A stretch of DNA of 64,000 nt from Cryptomeria japonica. Lineage: Eukaryota > Streptophyta > Pinopsida > Cupressales > Cupressaceae. The translations under genes and the position numbers were made by a program. Location of the stretch: positions 401,898,939 to 401,962,938 of the forward strand of contig NC_081406.1 in the NCBI RefSeq assembly GCF_030272615.1, written 5' to 3'. Positions 33,383 through 45,599 of this stretch are shown here, piece after piece. Below the pieces are notes generated by a model. It had not been told where the DNA came from. It saw only the letters and a program-made list of their open reading frames with translations, and did not search any database. Numbering within the stretch: position 1 is the stretch's first letter; each line of letters starts with the position of its first letter.

Positions 33383-35125
33383 CTGCCAGTTACCAAGTGA
33401 ATCATGCATCTCTCCAGGATAATATTGGTGAAAATAATGATGGTGATGACCATCAATCTTTACATGCTGCTGATGTATTTGATGTTGAAATACCAAATAT
33501 AGAGGGATTACTAAGTGTTGTTGTTTGTGCAAGTGAAAGTGTGCAATATGATGAAAATCAGAATTGTTTGGTGCGAACAATAGCTGATCCTCTTTTAAAC
33601 ATTGATGATCTTAATTGTGTTGAGGATGAAGTAAATCTATTTTCAAATTTCACTTCTTGTAATCATGATGATGATCTTTCTATTTTGAAAGTTATGCACA
33701 AAGTAAATTTAGAAAATTATGATGGTATACGTGATTGCAATGAAGATATAGCACACATGGATGGACAAAAGTTTACAGAATCTCACATGGAACAGCAAAG
33801 TGCAATGCAAGTCCAGAAGATTGTAGAACTTAAGAAAGCTCTTGAGGTTGTGGACAAGAAGGTTCAGATATTGGAGAGCCTTCGAGCTGTTAATGAAGAC
33901 CTTTTGAAATATGGTGAAGAGGATTCTTCTGAAGAGGACTATGAATTGAATGTTTGTACCTTTAATGAACATGCTGACCTAACATATGGTTTTATGACAT
34001 AAAATTTTAGTGAACATGCTGAAAACTCATTTGATGAAGTAAATGGCAGCGATGTTCATGTTCATTCTTTGGCTGATGACGAGTGTTCAATTGGTGAAGA
34101 AGATCAGTCGTGGCAAGATAAGTATGACCATCTTGATTTTCAGAATGATAGTAATAGGATGAAATCTGATGGATGTGAAACATGGAACACTGAGCATTGT
34201 TCCAGCCAAGTGTCAATTTCTTCTTTGCTTGATGAAGATGATTATGATGATCGAATGGATGGTGTCTTTAGCAATATTTCTAATGCTTTATTCAATGCTG
34301 ATATAGATATGGACCAGCCACTTCAGTGTCATAATGTTTATAAGGGGGTTCTTCATTTTTTTTTTAACCCTTTGTATGAAGAAATGACTGATCAGCCAGA
34401 TGTTGTAGATGATGAACCAGTCCATAATGCTGATGGAATTCCAAACAGCAATAACATGACTTGTAAGAATTTATTTCATGATGAAGGTAAGAGGCATGGA
34501 CTATGTGATGATCATTTAAAACCACAAATGAAAGTGTTTTAGGTGGATATAAGTTTGGATGAAAAAGATTCAGCTGAGGATTTGCTTCAGCCAGAGGTAT
34601 GCATTCTTTTCCATGAATGGGATGTTGAGAATGTAGAGGTTTTTAGTTTGATAAGCAAGGAATGTATGAGGTGTGATCAGTGTAGTCAAGTATCACATCC
34701 AGACGGTAATGTTCATGTTCCTTGTTTGCATCAATTGGTTAGTAGTGCCCCTCATTCTATAAATTTAAATGGTAATAAGGCATGTGTTGATAGGAACTGC
34801 AATGTTGAAAAAGAGTGTTTTATTTTTCAAATTCAGCATGGTGATGTCCTTGCAAATGATAGAGTTGAGCAGGATAGTAAAGTGTATTGCAGCTTGTGGG
34901 AATGCCTCTATGGTTATTTGTCTCATGGTTTTACTTGTGTTGAAGTAATGTGTTGTTACAAAGATCAAAATCAGACCAAAGGTATGCACACTAGTTGTTT
35001 CAGTAATGGGAGAAAATAGGCAGATTATAAAAGCTATGCTCAGTTGTTACTGGAAGATGCCTTTGTTAGGATCATAATACCAAGAGATGAGAATCAGATT
35101 TTTGACAGAGGTAAATGTTTGTAGG
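33355..35125 (+). pseudogene. Element C acidic ORF of unknown function
   Basis: One frame of about 590 codons, interrupted only by stops at about 34000, 34540, 35017 and 35123. It is strongly acidic (for example EEDSSEEDYEL, DEDDYDDRMDG), has one short coiled coil (VELKKALEVVDKKVQILESL) and a Cys/His-rich part (ECMRCDQCSQVSHPDG). It directly follows gag, so it may be the C-terminal half of a gag polyprotein. I do not recognise a family. It takes the place where protease and RT would lie in a complete gypsy element. Confidence 0.65.
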
Positions 35126-35365
35126 TGGAGCAGTTGTAATCAGTTGTGTTTTTGTTTGTATATATTGTACAGTCACTTTGCTTCAGTTGTGTGGTTTTCA
35201 ATAAAGTGCCCTGCTGTTTGGGTAGAATAAGGAAGCTCTATTTTGAAAAGAGATGAGAAGAGAAGAATGAAGAGAAGAAAGATCCATTTTTGGGTGGTCT
35301 GCTTAGCCAAAGATATCTGGATTCTTGTGTTGATCTTGCAATCAACCATCCCCAATCAGAGCCAC
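35126..35365 (+). other. Element C 3' untranslated region with a displaced purine tract
   Basis: A purine-rich run (gaaaagagatgagaagagaa and on to about 35283) lies some 84 bases before the 3' LTR. The bases next to the LTR (ccccaatcagagccac) are not purine-rich. Confidence 0.5.
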
Positions 35366-38300
35366 TGTTGGGATTGATTAAAATTGAGTCAAATTTAGAG
35401 GCCCATTTCAAAATTTTGCTCTGCATGTCAGAAAAGTACCTAAATAAGTCAGTTTGAATGCCTAGTTAGCAAGGGGGTAAAATGGAGCCAGTTGATTTTC
35501 AGAGGGTAAGGCTCGGGATTCATGTCCTACATCTTTCATTTGGCCTATTCAGTGATGTGAAACTTTTATAATTCAATTTGGATAAGTTTATGAGGTACCC
35601 ATTTTGAGGGGTGAGCTGGAAGTGCATTTTAGGCACAAGTACAAATTTTATTAAGTAGCCTACTTTGAGCGATTATATCTTTTGCCCTGTTGATCGTCAT
35701 GAAGAAATTAAAAGTGGATTCAATTCTATGCATAAATGTGAGTCAGCCTACAAAATTTCAAGTCCTAACGAATCTGTTTGCTCCGTTTTCATAGCCAAAT
35801 TCGTTTGTAGTTTGTGAGGTTTGCACAAGTGTAAAAATGTCCCGGTGAAAGTCATGTTAGAATGTTTGTTCTGGGCTAATTTTGGTATAAATGGTGAGCT
35901 ACGTTTCAAATTTCAAGCCTTTATCAATCCGTTTGATCGGTTTTCAAAAGGATTCATTTTGCCGTCAAATTCAGTTATCCGCACTTCTAGTGTTATATCA
36001 ATTAATGTAGCCATTTTTGTGAGCACGCCGTTTGCATCCTGTCAGTCTGGTGATCGAACTGAGAATTCAAAGATTTAATATGTACTTAAAGGTACCTATT
36101 TTTCAAATTTGAGGGCCTACGGAGGTTGTTTGATACTTTTGAGAAAGGCATCATGTGTTGCCAGAACATTGACTTCATCAGGTCCGCAGTGTCGACAAAG
36201 CCAGTTGGCCGTTTTCGAAAATTAATATCTCTTCGCTCGGGACTCGTCTTGAGAAACCGTTTGGTAGATATCATCCTTGTATATCAAAGTACATGCCTAT
36301 CAGATGGCGAGCTCCAGAAAGGTGTTTTGACAGGTTTGAAAATTACGTGTTCGCAATTAAATGCGAAAAATGTGGCGTAATTGCCTGAAAGTTGCAAAAT
36401 GCAATTTTATGATCCGAAAATGGTGCCGATCGATTCCAGAGGTATGTTTGAGGTTCCTAAGATATTCCAGAGGCCAGTAGCTTGAAAACGAAAATTTTTT
36501 TAGTCGGACCCACTTTGGGGCCCAACCTGGCTCATGCCTGTGCTTTAATTTTAATGGTGAAATGTTCTTTTTTCCTGGCAATATATGTGTATCCATATTG
36601 GCTCGAATGCAATTCACCAATCGGACAGTGAGAGAGAAGAGAAACTCCAATACCAAATGCGAATTGGTATGTGGAAAATTGAAAGGTTTTCAAATGAAAT
36701 AAAGCTGGCATGTTTTGATGCAAATGCACTTGGCAGCCGTGGTGTTGAGAAGACCATTTAAAAGTTTTAAACCAAATGCATTGGCATGTGGAAATTTATT
36801 AAACCTTTCAACCAAATGTAATTTGGGAGGTTGAAAGGCAAATTCCACAACCTTCCCAGCATTCTCCTTGTTGTGTGTGATGTCTGGGAGTGCATTTTAA
36901 AACTCCAGCCAATACAAACAACAATTTAATCCTTTGTGTGGAGTTTTGGGGGGCAGCTTTTAACCAAATGAAATTGCCTCTACCAGCAGCCTCCCTTTAT
37001 GTGGAGTGAAGTTTAAAATGTAGAAGCTTTCAATTAAATGCAAACACTTAATGGCAGCCCCTGCGTGGATGGGTGTGGTTAAGTTTTCAATGGAACTCCA
37101 ACGAATGCACATTGGCAAGGCTAATATCCTCTCCTCTTGCATGAGCTTAATGAAAAGCCATTAAAACAAGAATAACAGCAGTTTAGTCTCTCACGATGGC
37201 CGGAGATTGGGCAGGTTGAAGTCTTCCAGCAGTAGCAAGAGGCAATGTGCAACAGTAGCATGGATTGGGCACATTGGATTTTATAAAATGCAAATGGAAA
37301 GTGTTTTGTCTCCAATCCTCTCCTCTACGTGGTCTCTCAGCACTTGGAACTTTAAATGAATGCAACCAGCACCAAATATGGAATGATGGATCGCCCCCCA
37401 TTTAGACAGTAGATAATGCATTTCAAACAGGGAGATTCATAGTATGGTTACCAGCAACAATATCATCAAACAAACATAGCAGCCACATGACGTTGCCATC
37501 CCCTCTTTGTGGTATTGAAAAGAAATTAGAAACCCCAACCATATGCAATGATGTGAGGTGCAGCTATGTGGAATGGAGTTTCAGATGTTTTATAAACTTC
37601 CAAGCAATGCAAACGAATCTGGAAAACGCCATTGGCAAGTCTCAGAAACCTCCAAAATGCAGTCCCAGGCTTAATGTTTTAATCCCACATTGGCTAGGAA
37701 GTGGGATATTTTAATGTTTATATGCAAAAACGCACTATAGTAATATGTCTAAGCCATAAAGGCTTTTGACAGATGGTGCCTATGGGCGCCCAAGGTGGGC
37801 CCATGCGCGAGCATGCTTCCCGAGGCGACAGAGGAGGTGAGTCGACGAAGACCAGGTGGACCCCACGCAAGAACGCTTCTCGAGGCAAACAGGCAAAATT
37901 TTGCAGAGGAAGGTCGGGTTAACGAGTGAGCAGGTTCAAGATGGATCAACGGTGCGCGCTATTTCGCGAAGGGAAGATGCACGTCGTTTAAACCCCGCGA
38001 AATAGTGAAAGTGAACAAGAGTCGTCCTCGTGTCGTGATAGGTGGCAGTCCAACAAGCGGGTCCTGGTGAGGTGGCACACAGTTGGTGCACAGGTGGCAG
38101 TCCAGTGGCGATGACGTGGCGACCAAGTGGCAGTGACGAAGCAAATGATGTGGCGGTGGTTAGGTGTCATCCCAGGTGGCGTTCGGTCAACCCCATCAAC
38201 CAATCAGAGGCCGCCATGTGGCAAGGCGTCAGAGCACAAATGGAGGCAAAAGTCAAAATTAAAATGAATAAATGATATAGTTTAAACTATAGAGAAATTC

Positions 38301-38855
38301 GGAAAATTTAAATGATGTGTCCATGTTGAGGATTAATTCGCCCAGGGCTCAATTTTTTGCCAAAGTATAAAGTGTTATATGTTTTCGGAAAGCTCTTGGA
38401 GTGAGGAATCTGATTATGAGATTAATTGTGACAAATGTGGGATATTTTGGAAGTAGTTTCCATGGGAACAAAATTCAGTTAGAGGGGAGACACTTGGCAA
38501 TTTTCAATTGTAGATTTGATTCTCTTCCCTCTCCTTTTTATTCCCCATTCTTCTCAGTTGTAGGGGTTCCAGTTTTTGAGAGATTTGATCCAAGGGAGAA
38601 ATCCGAAATTGCAGGTTCCAGTGATGACATCCTTTTATCAATGCAAATGACAGTGTGTTCGTCTATGTTTTCAGTGTTGTCTTTACTATAGGTTTAGTTT
38701 CAGTTTGCATGACTCTGTTTTGCAGAGCCTAAAGAGTAGAAGGATTCATATCCTTGTCATGTTGTCCAAGCCCTGAGGTGTTTCATTGATTGAGATTGGC
38801 TATCTCATATATAGATTTGCAGGTATACTTGGGTTATCACTTTTGGTGAACAACA
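35366..38855 (+). repeat. 3' LTR of element C (3.5 kb, internally deleted)
   Basis: Aligns closely with 27563-31648 but lacks about 600 bp: 'cagtttgca' near 38708 jumps to the text found near 31515 in the other LTR. Otherwise the two are very similar, so C is probably a young insertion relative to its hosts. Confidence 0.87.
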
Positions 38856-38860
38856 GAGTG

Positions 38861-38874
38861 TCCATATGCCAACA
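38861..38874 (-). repeat. Last 14 bases of the B2 5' LTR
   Basis: tccatatgccaaca completes the LTR interrupted at 27562 and is followed by the AGCTT target duplication. Confidence 0.88.
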
Positions 38875-38879
38875 AGCTT

Positions 38880-39649
38880 GTTGTGATAGATCCAATAACA
38901 ACAGCTCGCAAGAGATTGGTTTATGCGCATATCTTTGTCAATATTTTGCAGAATATGGACCTTCCTAGCACTATTGATATAAGCTCCAAACTTGGATTAT
39001 GGGAACAGTCAATAGAGTTCAAATCACTCCCCTTTGTGTGCTTTTCTTGCAAAAAAGCTGGTCATTGGGCTAAGGCTTGTCCCAGCAACCCTAAAAAACC
39101 TATGATAACAAATACCCACAAATAGGTCTGGAAAGAAAAGAATAATAACAATGAAGGTAACAAGTTAGAAGGAAAAAGTGGAAGCTCTATCAATATATCA
39201 GAACCATGAGAAGGAGATAGAATTGACCTTCCTAAGAATACCCCTATGAAGGAGAATAAAAAGATTGAAATTAGGGAGTTTGAGATCAAAATAGTCAATA
39301 CCTTTGAGGCTCTACAGACATAGGAGAAGGATAATGAAATCAATGAAGAGACACTTGAAGATGGTGAGATTGAGAATATCACTGACTCTCATCATGAGGT
39401 CTTTCAAGATTCTATATCAAAAAAAGATGAGTAGTGCCTAGATGAATTTGAAGAACATGAAATTAAACTTGGAAGGAGCAACAAGTTTGGATCACCTCAT
39501 GTAAATTTAAATGTGTTATTCCAGAATATTGGAGTTGATATGCCTACATCATCCCATAAAAGAGGAGAATTATGGAGTAATATGCAAGATGAGACTAGAG
39601 CAGAACAAGAAGAAAACATAACAGGAAATGGAAAGAAAATAAAAAACTA
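38880..39649 (+). pseudogene. LINE ORF1, 3' part (CCHC knuckle)
   Basis: Continues ORF1 from 21013: DPITTARKRLVYAHIFV, then the single knuckle FVCFSCKKAGHWAKACP typical of plant LINE ORF1 (zf-CCHC_4 type). A charged, low-complexity tail has stops at about 39123, 39207, 39321 and 39432. ORF1 ends at about 39649, roughly 175 bases before the ORF2 ATG. Confidence 0.85.
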
Positions 39650-39824
39650 AGGTAGGAGGCCTTAATGGGGTGAAAACCAGAACCAGGTCCAAGGCTGATT
39701 TTGGTGCTTCAAGATTCCCACCGGGACATAAAACTGTGAAATGGCATAGGGACCAAGAGAGAAAGCAAAACATAGTTGATGGAAGGCAGTGAACCATAAA
39801 GGAATCCTACCCTCAGGCTTCCAA

Positions 39825-40480
39825 ATGAAGGTAATATCTTGGAACATCAAAGGCCTAAATGGTCTCAATAAACAAGATATATTACATAACCTCATTCGAG
39901 ATCAAAATATGGATATTATCCTGGTACAGGAAACCAAAATGAGTAAAGAGAAAGTGGAGAAATTAAACTTCTTTAAAATTGGAGGAGTTTGTGGCAGTAG
40001 CTAGAATGGAGCATCTGGAGGGGTTGCAATTTTCTGGAACAAGAAAACCATCTCTGGAGAAATGATTGATGTAGATGGCAATATTTTATCCCTGAAAGCT
40101 AAAAGCATCTTTGATGGAAAGGAATGTGTTATTACTCATATCTATGCCCCTAACTCCAAATCTGCTAGAAGCAAATTCTAGGACAAAATTCAGCAAAAAA
40201 GAAAATCTTTCCCTTTGAATAGCTGGGTTGTGATGGGAGATTTCAATACTCCTCTGCAAGACATTGATAAATATGGGGGTATTCATGCTTAACCATGCTC
40301 TCATTGATATGGATCTCAATGGGGCATCCTACACATGGTCTAACCGAAAGGATGGTGAAGATCTCATTCAGGTAAGACTTGATAGATCCCTTGTCACTAA
40401 TGATTGGATTGTTTCCCATAGATGATCCCTTTCTGTTATTAATAGAATTGGTTTAGACCATTATCCCATCTCTTTTGTTG
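39825..40480 (+). pseudogene. LINE ORF2: apurinic-type endonuclease domain
   Basis: Starts at ATG 39825 (MKVISWNIKGLNG). Endonuclease motifs in order: WNIKGLN, ILVQETK, GGVAIFWN, THIYAPN, WVVMGDFN, LIQVRLDRSLV, GLDHYPIS. These cover the metal- and DNA-binding residues of the L1 endonuclease that nicks target DNA. TAG at about 40000, another stop near 40180 and a frame change near 40290 break it. Confidence 0.88.
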
Positions 40481-42183
40481 CTATGAATTTTAAGAATAAT
40501 CAGAGCTTCCCTTTTTGGTTTGAAAAGATGTGGATTTCCCACCCTAATCTTGAAAAATCTATTGCTAACTGGTGGAATATTGATGTAAATGGAACTACCA
40601 TGTATAAAGCTGCCAAAAAACTTAAAAATATCAAAGTCAACATTAAGATATGGAACAAGAAGGTCTTTTGTGATATTTTTGATTCTCAGAAAAAGCTAAA
40701 GGAGAAGTTGGATTAGATCCAAAATTCAATATAGAAAGATGGCTATAAAAAGTATTCCAAAGCCATGGAAGATGATGTTCTAGTCAAACTCCACAACATT
40801 ATTTCTACGGAAGAAATCTATTGGAGGCAGAGATCCAGGGCAATTTGGCTGGAGGCTGGGGATAGAAACACTAAATTTTTCCACATGACATCTTTAAAAC
40901 ATAAAGCAGCGAATAGAATTTCAAAACTTATTGTAGAGGACAAGACTCTTCTTAATAAGGAGGAAATCAGGGATGAAGTTGTCAGGTTCTTCAATTAGCT
41001 CCTCACTAGTAACAAGGACATTGATCATACCCACCAACACAATTTGGTTAATATCATTCCTAAGATCATTAATCCTATTCAGAATAAGGCCCTATCTTCT
41101 ATCCTATCTGCTGGAGAAATTAAAAAAGTTGTCTTTTCATTTCAAGGGGATAAAGCCCTGGGTCCTGATTGTTTCCCTATGTTTTTCTTCCAAGAATTCT
41201 GGCATATTGTGGGAGAAGACATGGTTAATGCGGTCAAAGAATTTTTTGAAGGAACTCAACTCCATGTTTATTGCCCTAATCCCTAAAGTTTCTAGGGTAG
41301 ACTCTATGGGAAAATTTAGGCCAATAAGTCTATGTAACTCTTTCTATAAGATTATATCTAAAGTTTTGACCACTAGAATTTTGGTTGTTCTCCCCTTCAT
41401 CATCTCTAAGGAGCAGAAAGGTTTTGTTCCTGGCAGACAGATTTTGGACTCTATCATTCTTGTGCATGAGAATATTCATTCCCTAAATTCTGCTAAAAAA
41501 GAAGGCTTCTTGATAAAGTTGGATATGGCGAAGGCTTATGATAGAGTGGAGTGGCATGTTCTTTTCAGAATCATGGAGGCTTTTGGATTTGATGAAAGAT
41601 AACCAAAATTATCAGAGAACTGATCACCACTCCTTTGTTCTCTATTCTAATTAATGGATCTCCTACAAAATTCTTTAAAACGTCAAGGGGGCTCAGACAA
41701 GGAGATCCTATATCTCCTCTTCTCTTCACCATTTTGGCTAAGAGCATGAGCAGATTGATTCACAATCTGAAATTGAGTAAAACCATCAAAGGTCTTCAAC
41801 CTTCCTCTGCTAATGTTTTTTGCTCTCATCAACAGTTTGTTGATGATACTATCCTAATGGGATATTCTACTATTAGGGAAGTTGAAGCCTTCAAAACTGC
41901 TCTTAATTCCTATGCTTTAGCTACTGGTCAGCAAGTCAATTGGGACAAATCAGCAATATATTTCATGAATACTCTGGTCTTAAGACAACAAAGAATTGCT
42001 AAAATTATTGGTTGCAAGGTGGACATTCTCCCTTCCACCTATATGGGTTTTCCCTTGGGTTTAACTCCCCCAAACTCCTTTTGGAATATGATCACTGATA
42101 AATTCAACAACAAACTTGTTGGATGGAAAGGTTCTATTTTATCTCAGGCTGGGAAATTGCAGCTCCTTCAAGCTACTCTCTAG
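40481..42183 (+). pseudogene. LINE ORF2: reverse transcriptase domain
   Basis: Pieces over two frames: ALGPDCFPMFFF (block 0/1), GKFRPISLCNSFYKIISK, EQKGFVPGRQILDSI, IKLDMAKAYDRVEW with the first catalytic Asp, SRGLRQGDPISPLLF, and QFVDDTILMG with the catalytic pair at 41836-41847 (usual form FADD). SQAGKLQLLQATL ends the thumb. This is a non-LTR L1-clade RT that primes on nicked DNA. Frame changes near 41280 and 41602 and several stops abolish function. Confidence 0.9.
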
Positions 42184-43770
42184 AACCTCCCTGTTTATGC
42201 CCTAAGTTTATTTGGTATCCCGACTAAATTTGCTGAAACATTGGAAAGAATCTAGAAGAGATTTTTATGGTCAGGAGTTGAAAAAAAAAAGAGGATATCC
42301 TTGGTTGCTTGGGACAAAGTTTGTAGACGAAAGAACAAAGGAGGGTTGGGGATTAAAGCTCTAAAAACCTTTAACAAAGCTCTTCTAGCTAAACAATTAT
42401 GGAGAGCTTATGATACCAAGAAAGATTGGAATCAAATATGGTTTGATAAATATATTGAGAATCAGCCTATCCAAGGGGTTCTTGACTCTGAAGACATTCC
42501 TGTTGGATCCTTCATTTAGAATAGTATTATCAAATCCATAAAAGTGGCCAAAGCTGGAGCTGGATGGGTCCTTGGAAAAGGTGACAAAATAAGGTTTTGG
42601 GAGGACCCTTAGATGAAGAATGAAGCTCTTTATGATCAAGACAACAGTCAGGTTATTGAGGAATGTAAAAGGAGGTTTGGGCTTATGGTGTGTGACTACT
42701 GAAAGGAGGACAAATGGGTGAGGCTTGATGTTATTCATTCTGGATTTTCCTTACTCTAGAAGGAGCTGCTATCCTTTTCCCTTAACAAAGTCTATGATGA
42801 TGTTTTTCTCTGGAAAAGTAATCCTACAGGTGAATTTACGGTTGCTTCAGCCTACAAAAACACTTTTTCTCAAACTAGTAATCCCATTTGGAGTAAAGTT
42901 TGGAACAACATCCTATTCCCTAAAGTCAATATTTTCTTTTGGATTGCTTCTCACAATAGTATCCTTACTCTTGACAATTTGGTCTGAAGAGGTTTCAAAT
43001 TCCCTAATAGATGTGAGCTATGCCAGAAAGAGGAAGAATCAGTTCATCATCTCTTTTTTCATTGCTCCTTTACCTAGGAAATTTGGTGTAAAATGTGGGA
43101 GAAATAGAAAGTTAGTTGGGTTATGAACAAGAGTATCAAGGATATTATCTAGCAATGGAATTTCCCCACTAAATGTCAGCTTATCAAGAACCTTTGGTCC
43201 TTGACCCTCCCCATGATTTGCTAGGGCATTTAGAAAGAAAGAAATAACATAATATTTAGGGAAGCTAAGTGTAACTCTCAGGTGGTTTTTGAAAAAATTT
43301 GCAGGGCCATAAAAGAGAACATCAATATTCCTCACAAGAACAATAAGAAATGGTTTGTTACTGATATGAATGATATGGAAAAAGATATCCTCACTGAATG
43401 GAACCTAATACATAAAGTCTGCAGATCTGACAATAAGAATAGGAGAGATAATATTGTTTGGCACTTTCCTGATCATGATTGGATAAAGGTGAATTTCGAT
43501 GGGGTGGCTAAGGGAAACCCTAGGAAGTCTGGTGGTGGAGGAGTTATCAGAAATGCTCAAGGAGTCTGCATTGCAGCTTTTGCTTCTCCTTTTGGGGTCC
43601 AAAATAATCATGTGGCTGAAGCTCTGGCCATACTAAAATGCCTCCACCTTGCTCAGGGATTCAAATTCAAAAAAATCTGGCTTGAAGGGGACTCCTTAAA
43701 CATCATCCAAGCCCTCAAAGGTACAAGCTCTATTTCTTGGAATATTACTAACTTAGTTAAAAGTGCTAAA
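42184..43770 (+). pseudogene. LINE ORF2: connection, zf-RVT and RNase H, first part
   Basis: WDKVCRRKNKGGLGIKAL is the usual post-RT motif. A Cys/His finger (CELCQKEEESVHHLFFHC, read across a frame change near 43015) follows, then an RNase H fold: VNFDGVAKGNP, HVAEALAILKC and LEGDSLNII, holding the first three catalytic acids. Element D interrupts it after WNITNLVKSAK. Confidence 0.85.
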
Positions 43771-44942
43771 TGTGTGAGCTTGAATTTCATCCTTAGAATG
43801 TTACCTGTAATAAGTTAGTTTCACAAAATACAATGGAAATGCATACAGGAAATCCAAAATCCACCAATGAAACTACGTGAAATACATACTAAAATAAAAC
43901 ATTATTTTACCTTCATGGCTTATGTCTCATTGTGTCCTAACTCCACTGTTCCTAGTTGCAAATGGTGTGCTCTCAGACAATGCACTGTTGGCTTCCAAGA
44001 TGACATATGAAGAGTGGACTAATAACTTGTAGTTAACTGATAGTATGATATGCAAAGCTACATGACTATGCTAAAATGATAATACTATATGATTATATTG
44101 CTAAAATGATATTTGCTATTTTCTTCAAAAACTCATGGATGCATAAGATTGGCTTGAAGACTATTTTTTGAAGACTAACTTCCTCTCAACTGAAGCTCTT
44201 GATTGTATAGACTTTGAGAGGATTAGATGATATGGCTTAGATCAACGGTCATGATCAGATCTACATATTTGAATGGCTATGAGCAAAGGTGAAGGTTGAG
44301 AGAAAGGGGGAAGGAGAAGACAAGTGTCACTCATCTCACCTTGACTGGGTTGCTGACTGAGGGAATCTAGGGATGGTTGGAGAAAATTTAGGCATGGTAG
44401 GACAAGTGGACTCAAGTCCTTCCCAAGATGTAGGGGGTGTTGGAGAGAATATAGGAAATGGTTATGAAATATGTGTACATACACAATTTCATTAATTCTG
44501 GAGGTTGAAGATAAATCATGAATTAATATTTAAGGAATATTAATTTCTTTAGCCACATGTTTGATGAGTTGGCAAAGGGAAGATGAAGTGGAGATGGAGG
44601 GTGAGTTGGAAAAGGGATTAAATAATTTTGAGAATTATTTAATATTTGAGACTATAGGATAGGAGAATAATATTAAATATTGGATATTTAATTATTTGGA
44701 GAAGATAATTAAATATTAGATATTTAATTAACTTGGTTAGAGGAATAATTAAATATTAGATATTTAATTAATTCGGAAGAATAGGATAATGAATTAATTA
44801 ATAAAATATTAATTAATAGAAAGATATGAAAATGAATTAAATTAATTAATCTTTTCGAATTAACTATTTAATAGAAGAATAAATATTAAATAAATATAAA
44901 ATATTTATTTAATTTCTCATAGCCAATTTTTAGGTGTATACA
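43771..44942 (-). repeat. 3' LTR of element D
   Basis: 1,172 bp. About 44600-44900 is an AT-rich array of 'aaatattagatatttaatta' type words, with more copies than the partner LTR has, which explains the 35-bp length difference. Confidence 0.9.
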
Positions 44943-44956
44943 TTTTGCCCCTCTTT
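44943..44956 (-). other. Polypurine tract of element D
   Basis: The minus strand reads AAAGAGGGGCAAAA directly before the 3' LTR. Confidence 0.8.
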
Positions 44957-45244
44957 GAAGCGAGGTGTGATGACGTGTTGATTCAAAGAATAATTTCATT
45001 TGGATGATGATATTGGTTTGATAGGATGCCCTAGACCTTGGTTGATAAATTGCGATACGATGATGCCCCCTCGGGAGATCAATTGAGATAATTGATTGGC
45101 AAAGCGGTTGGATGATTACGAGATTGATGTCATGATTAGAAAAGGTTTGATTCTGCAACTTTGATTGATGAAAGTGCGTATTCTTTGATCACAATGGTCT
45201 AGTTTTCTATTGATAAGATGAGATTGATATGATCTAGATATAGT

Positions 45245-45385
45245 CTGGTTTCAGGAATGACACCTCCTATATAAGACAAAGATGATCAAGAGCATTTGGT
45301 TTTAGGAAAGATATATCCTGTATAAGACGTGATCAGAATGTCTGGTTTCAAGAAGGATACATCCTGTATAAGACATTATATGATA
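45245..45385 (-). repeat. Tandem repeat of about 50 bp in D, three units
   Basis: The units share 'tctggtttcaggaa.gata' and 'cctgtataagac'. Two further units are at about 47345-47420. Confidence 0.6.
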
Positions 45386-45599
45386 GATCAGATGCGATCG
45401 ATTGATAGAATGGATTAATATTGATTGGATAAAGAACTAACAGTTTGTTGATATCAGATTGCAGGATCAATAGATATGCTGATGGTGATTCGGTTGAGGG
45501 GGTGATATAATATTGGCGCTAGGTTGACAATATCATGAGAGAGATGAGTCATCAGTTTGATTGTGTATACACTTATGATGATGCTTCGATGATTCTTGT

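Larger units (their letters stand above)
27563..38855 (+). mobile_element. Element C: long-LTR gypsy-like element with gag but no pol
   Basis: The target duplication GAGTG is at 27558-27562 and 38856-38860. LTRs lie at 27563-31648 and 35366-38855, with only 3.7 kb between them. The interior has a primer-site-like sequence, a Retrotrans_gag domain and a long acidic ORF, then the 3' LTR. No protease, RT, RNase H or integrase is present. The LTRs are larger than the interior. It fits the terminal-repeat-plus-GAG class of non-autonomous gypsy elements; the exact clade is not certain. Confidence 0.85.
21014..38874 (-). mobile_element. Element B2: non-autonomous two-ORF LTR retrotransposon, hosting element C
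   Basis: About 6.56 kb without element C, flanked by AGCTT at 21009-21013 and 38875-38879. Minus-strand order: 5' LTR (38874-38861 joined to 27562-26767), primer site, ORF1 26695-25562, ORF2 25259-22038, polypurine tract, 3' LTR 21823-21014. Both LTRs come out at 810 bp. The interior is 4.94 kb and complete from primer site to polypurine tract, and it holds no pol domain. The missing pol is therefore a property of the element, not a truncation. Confidence 0.9.
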
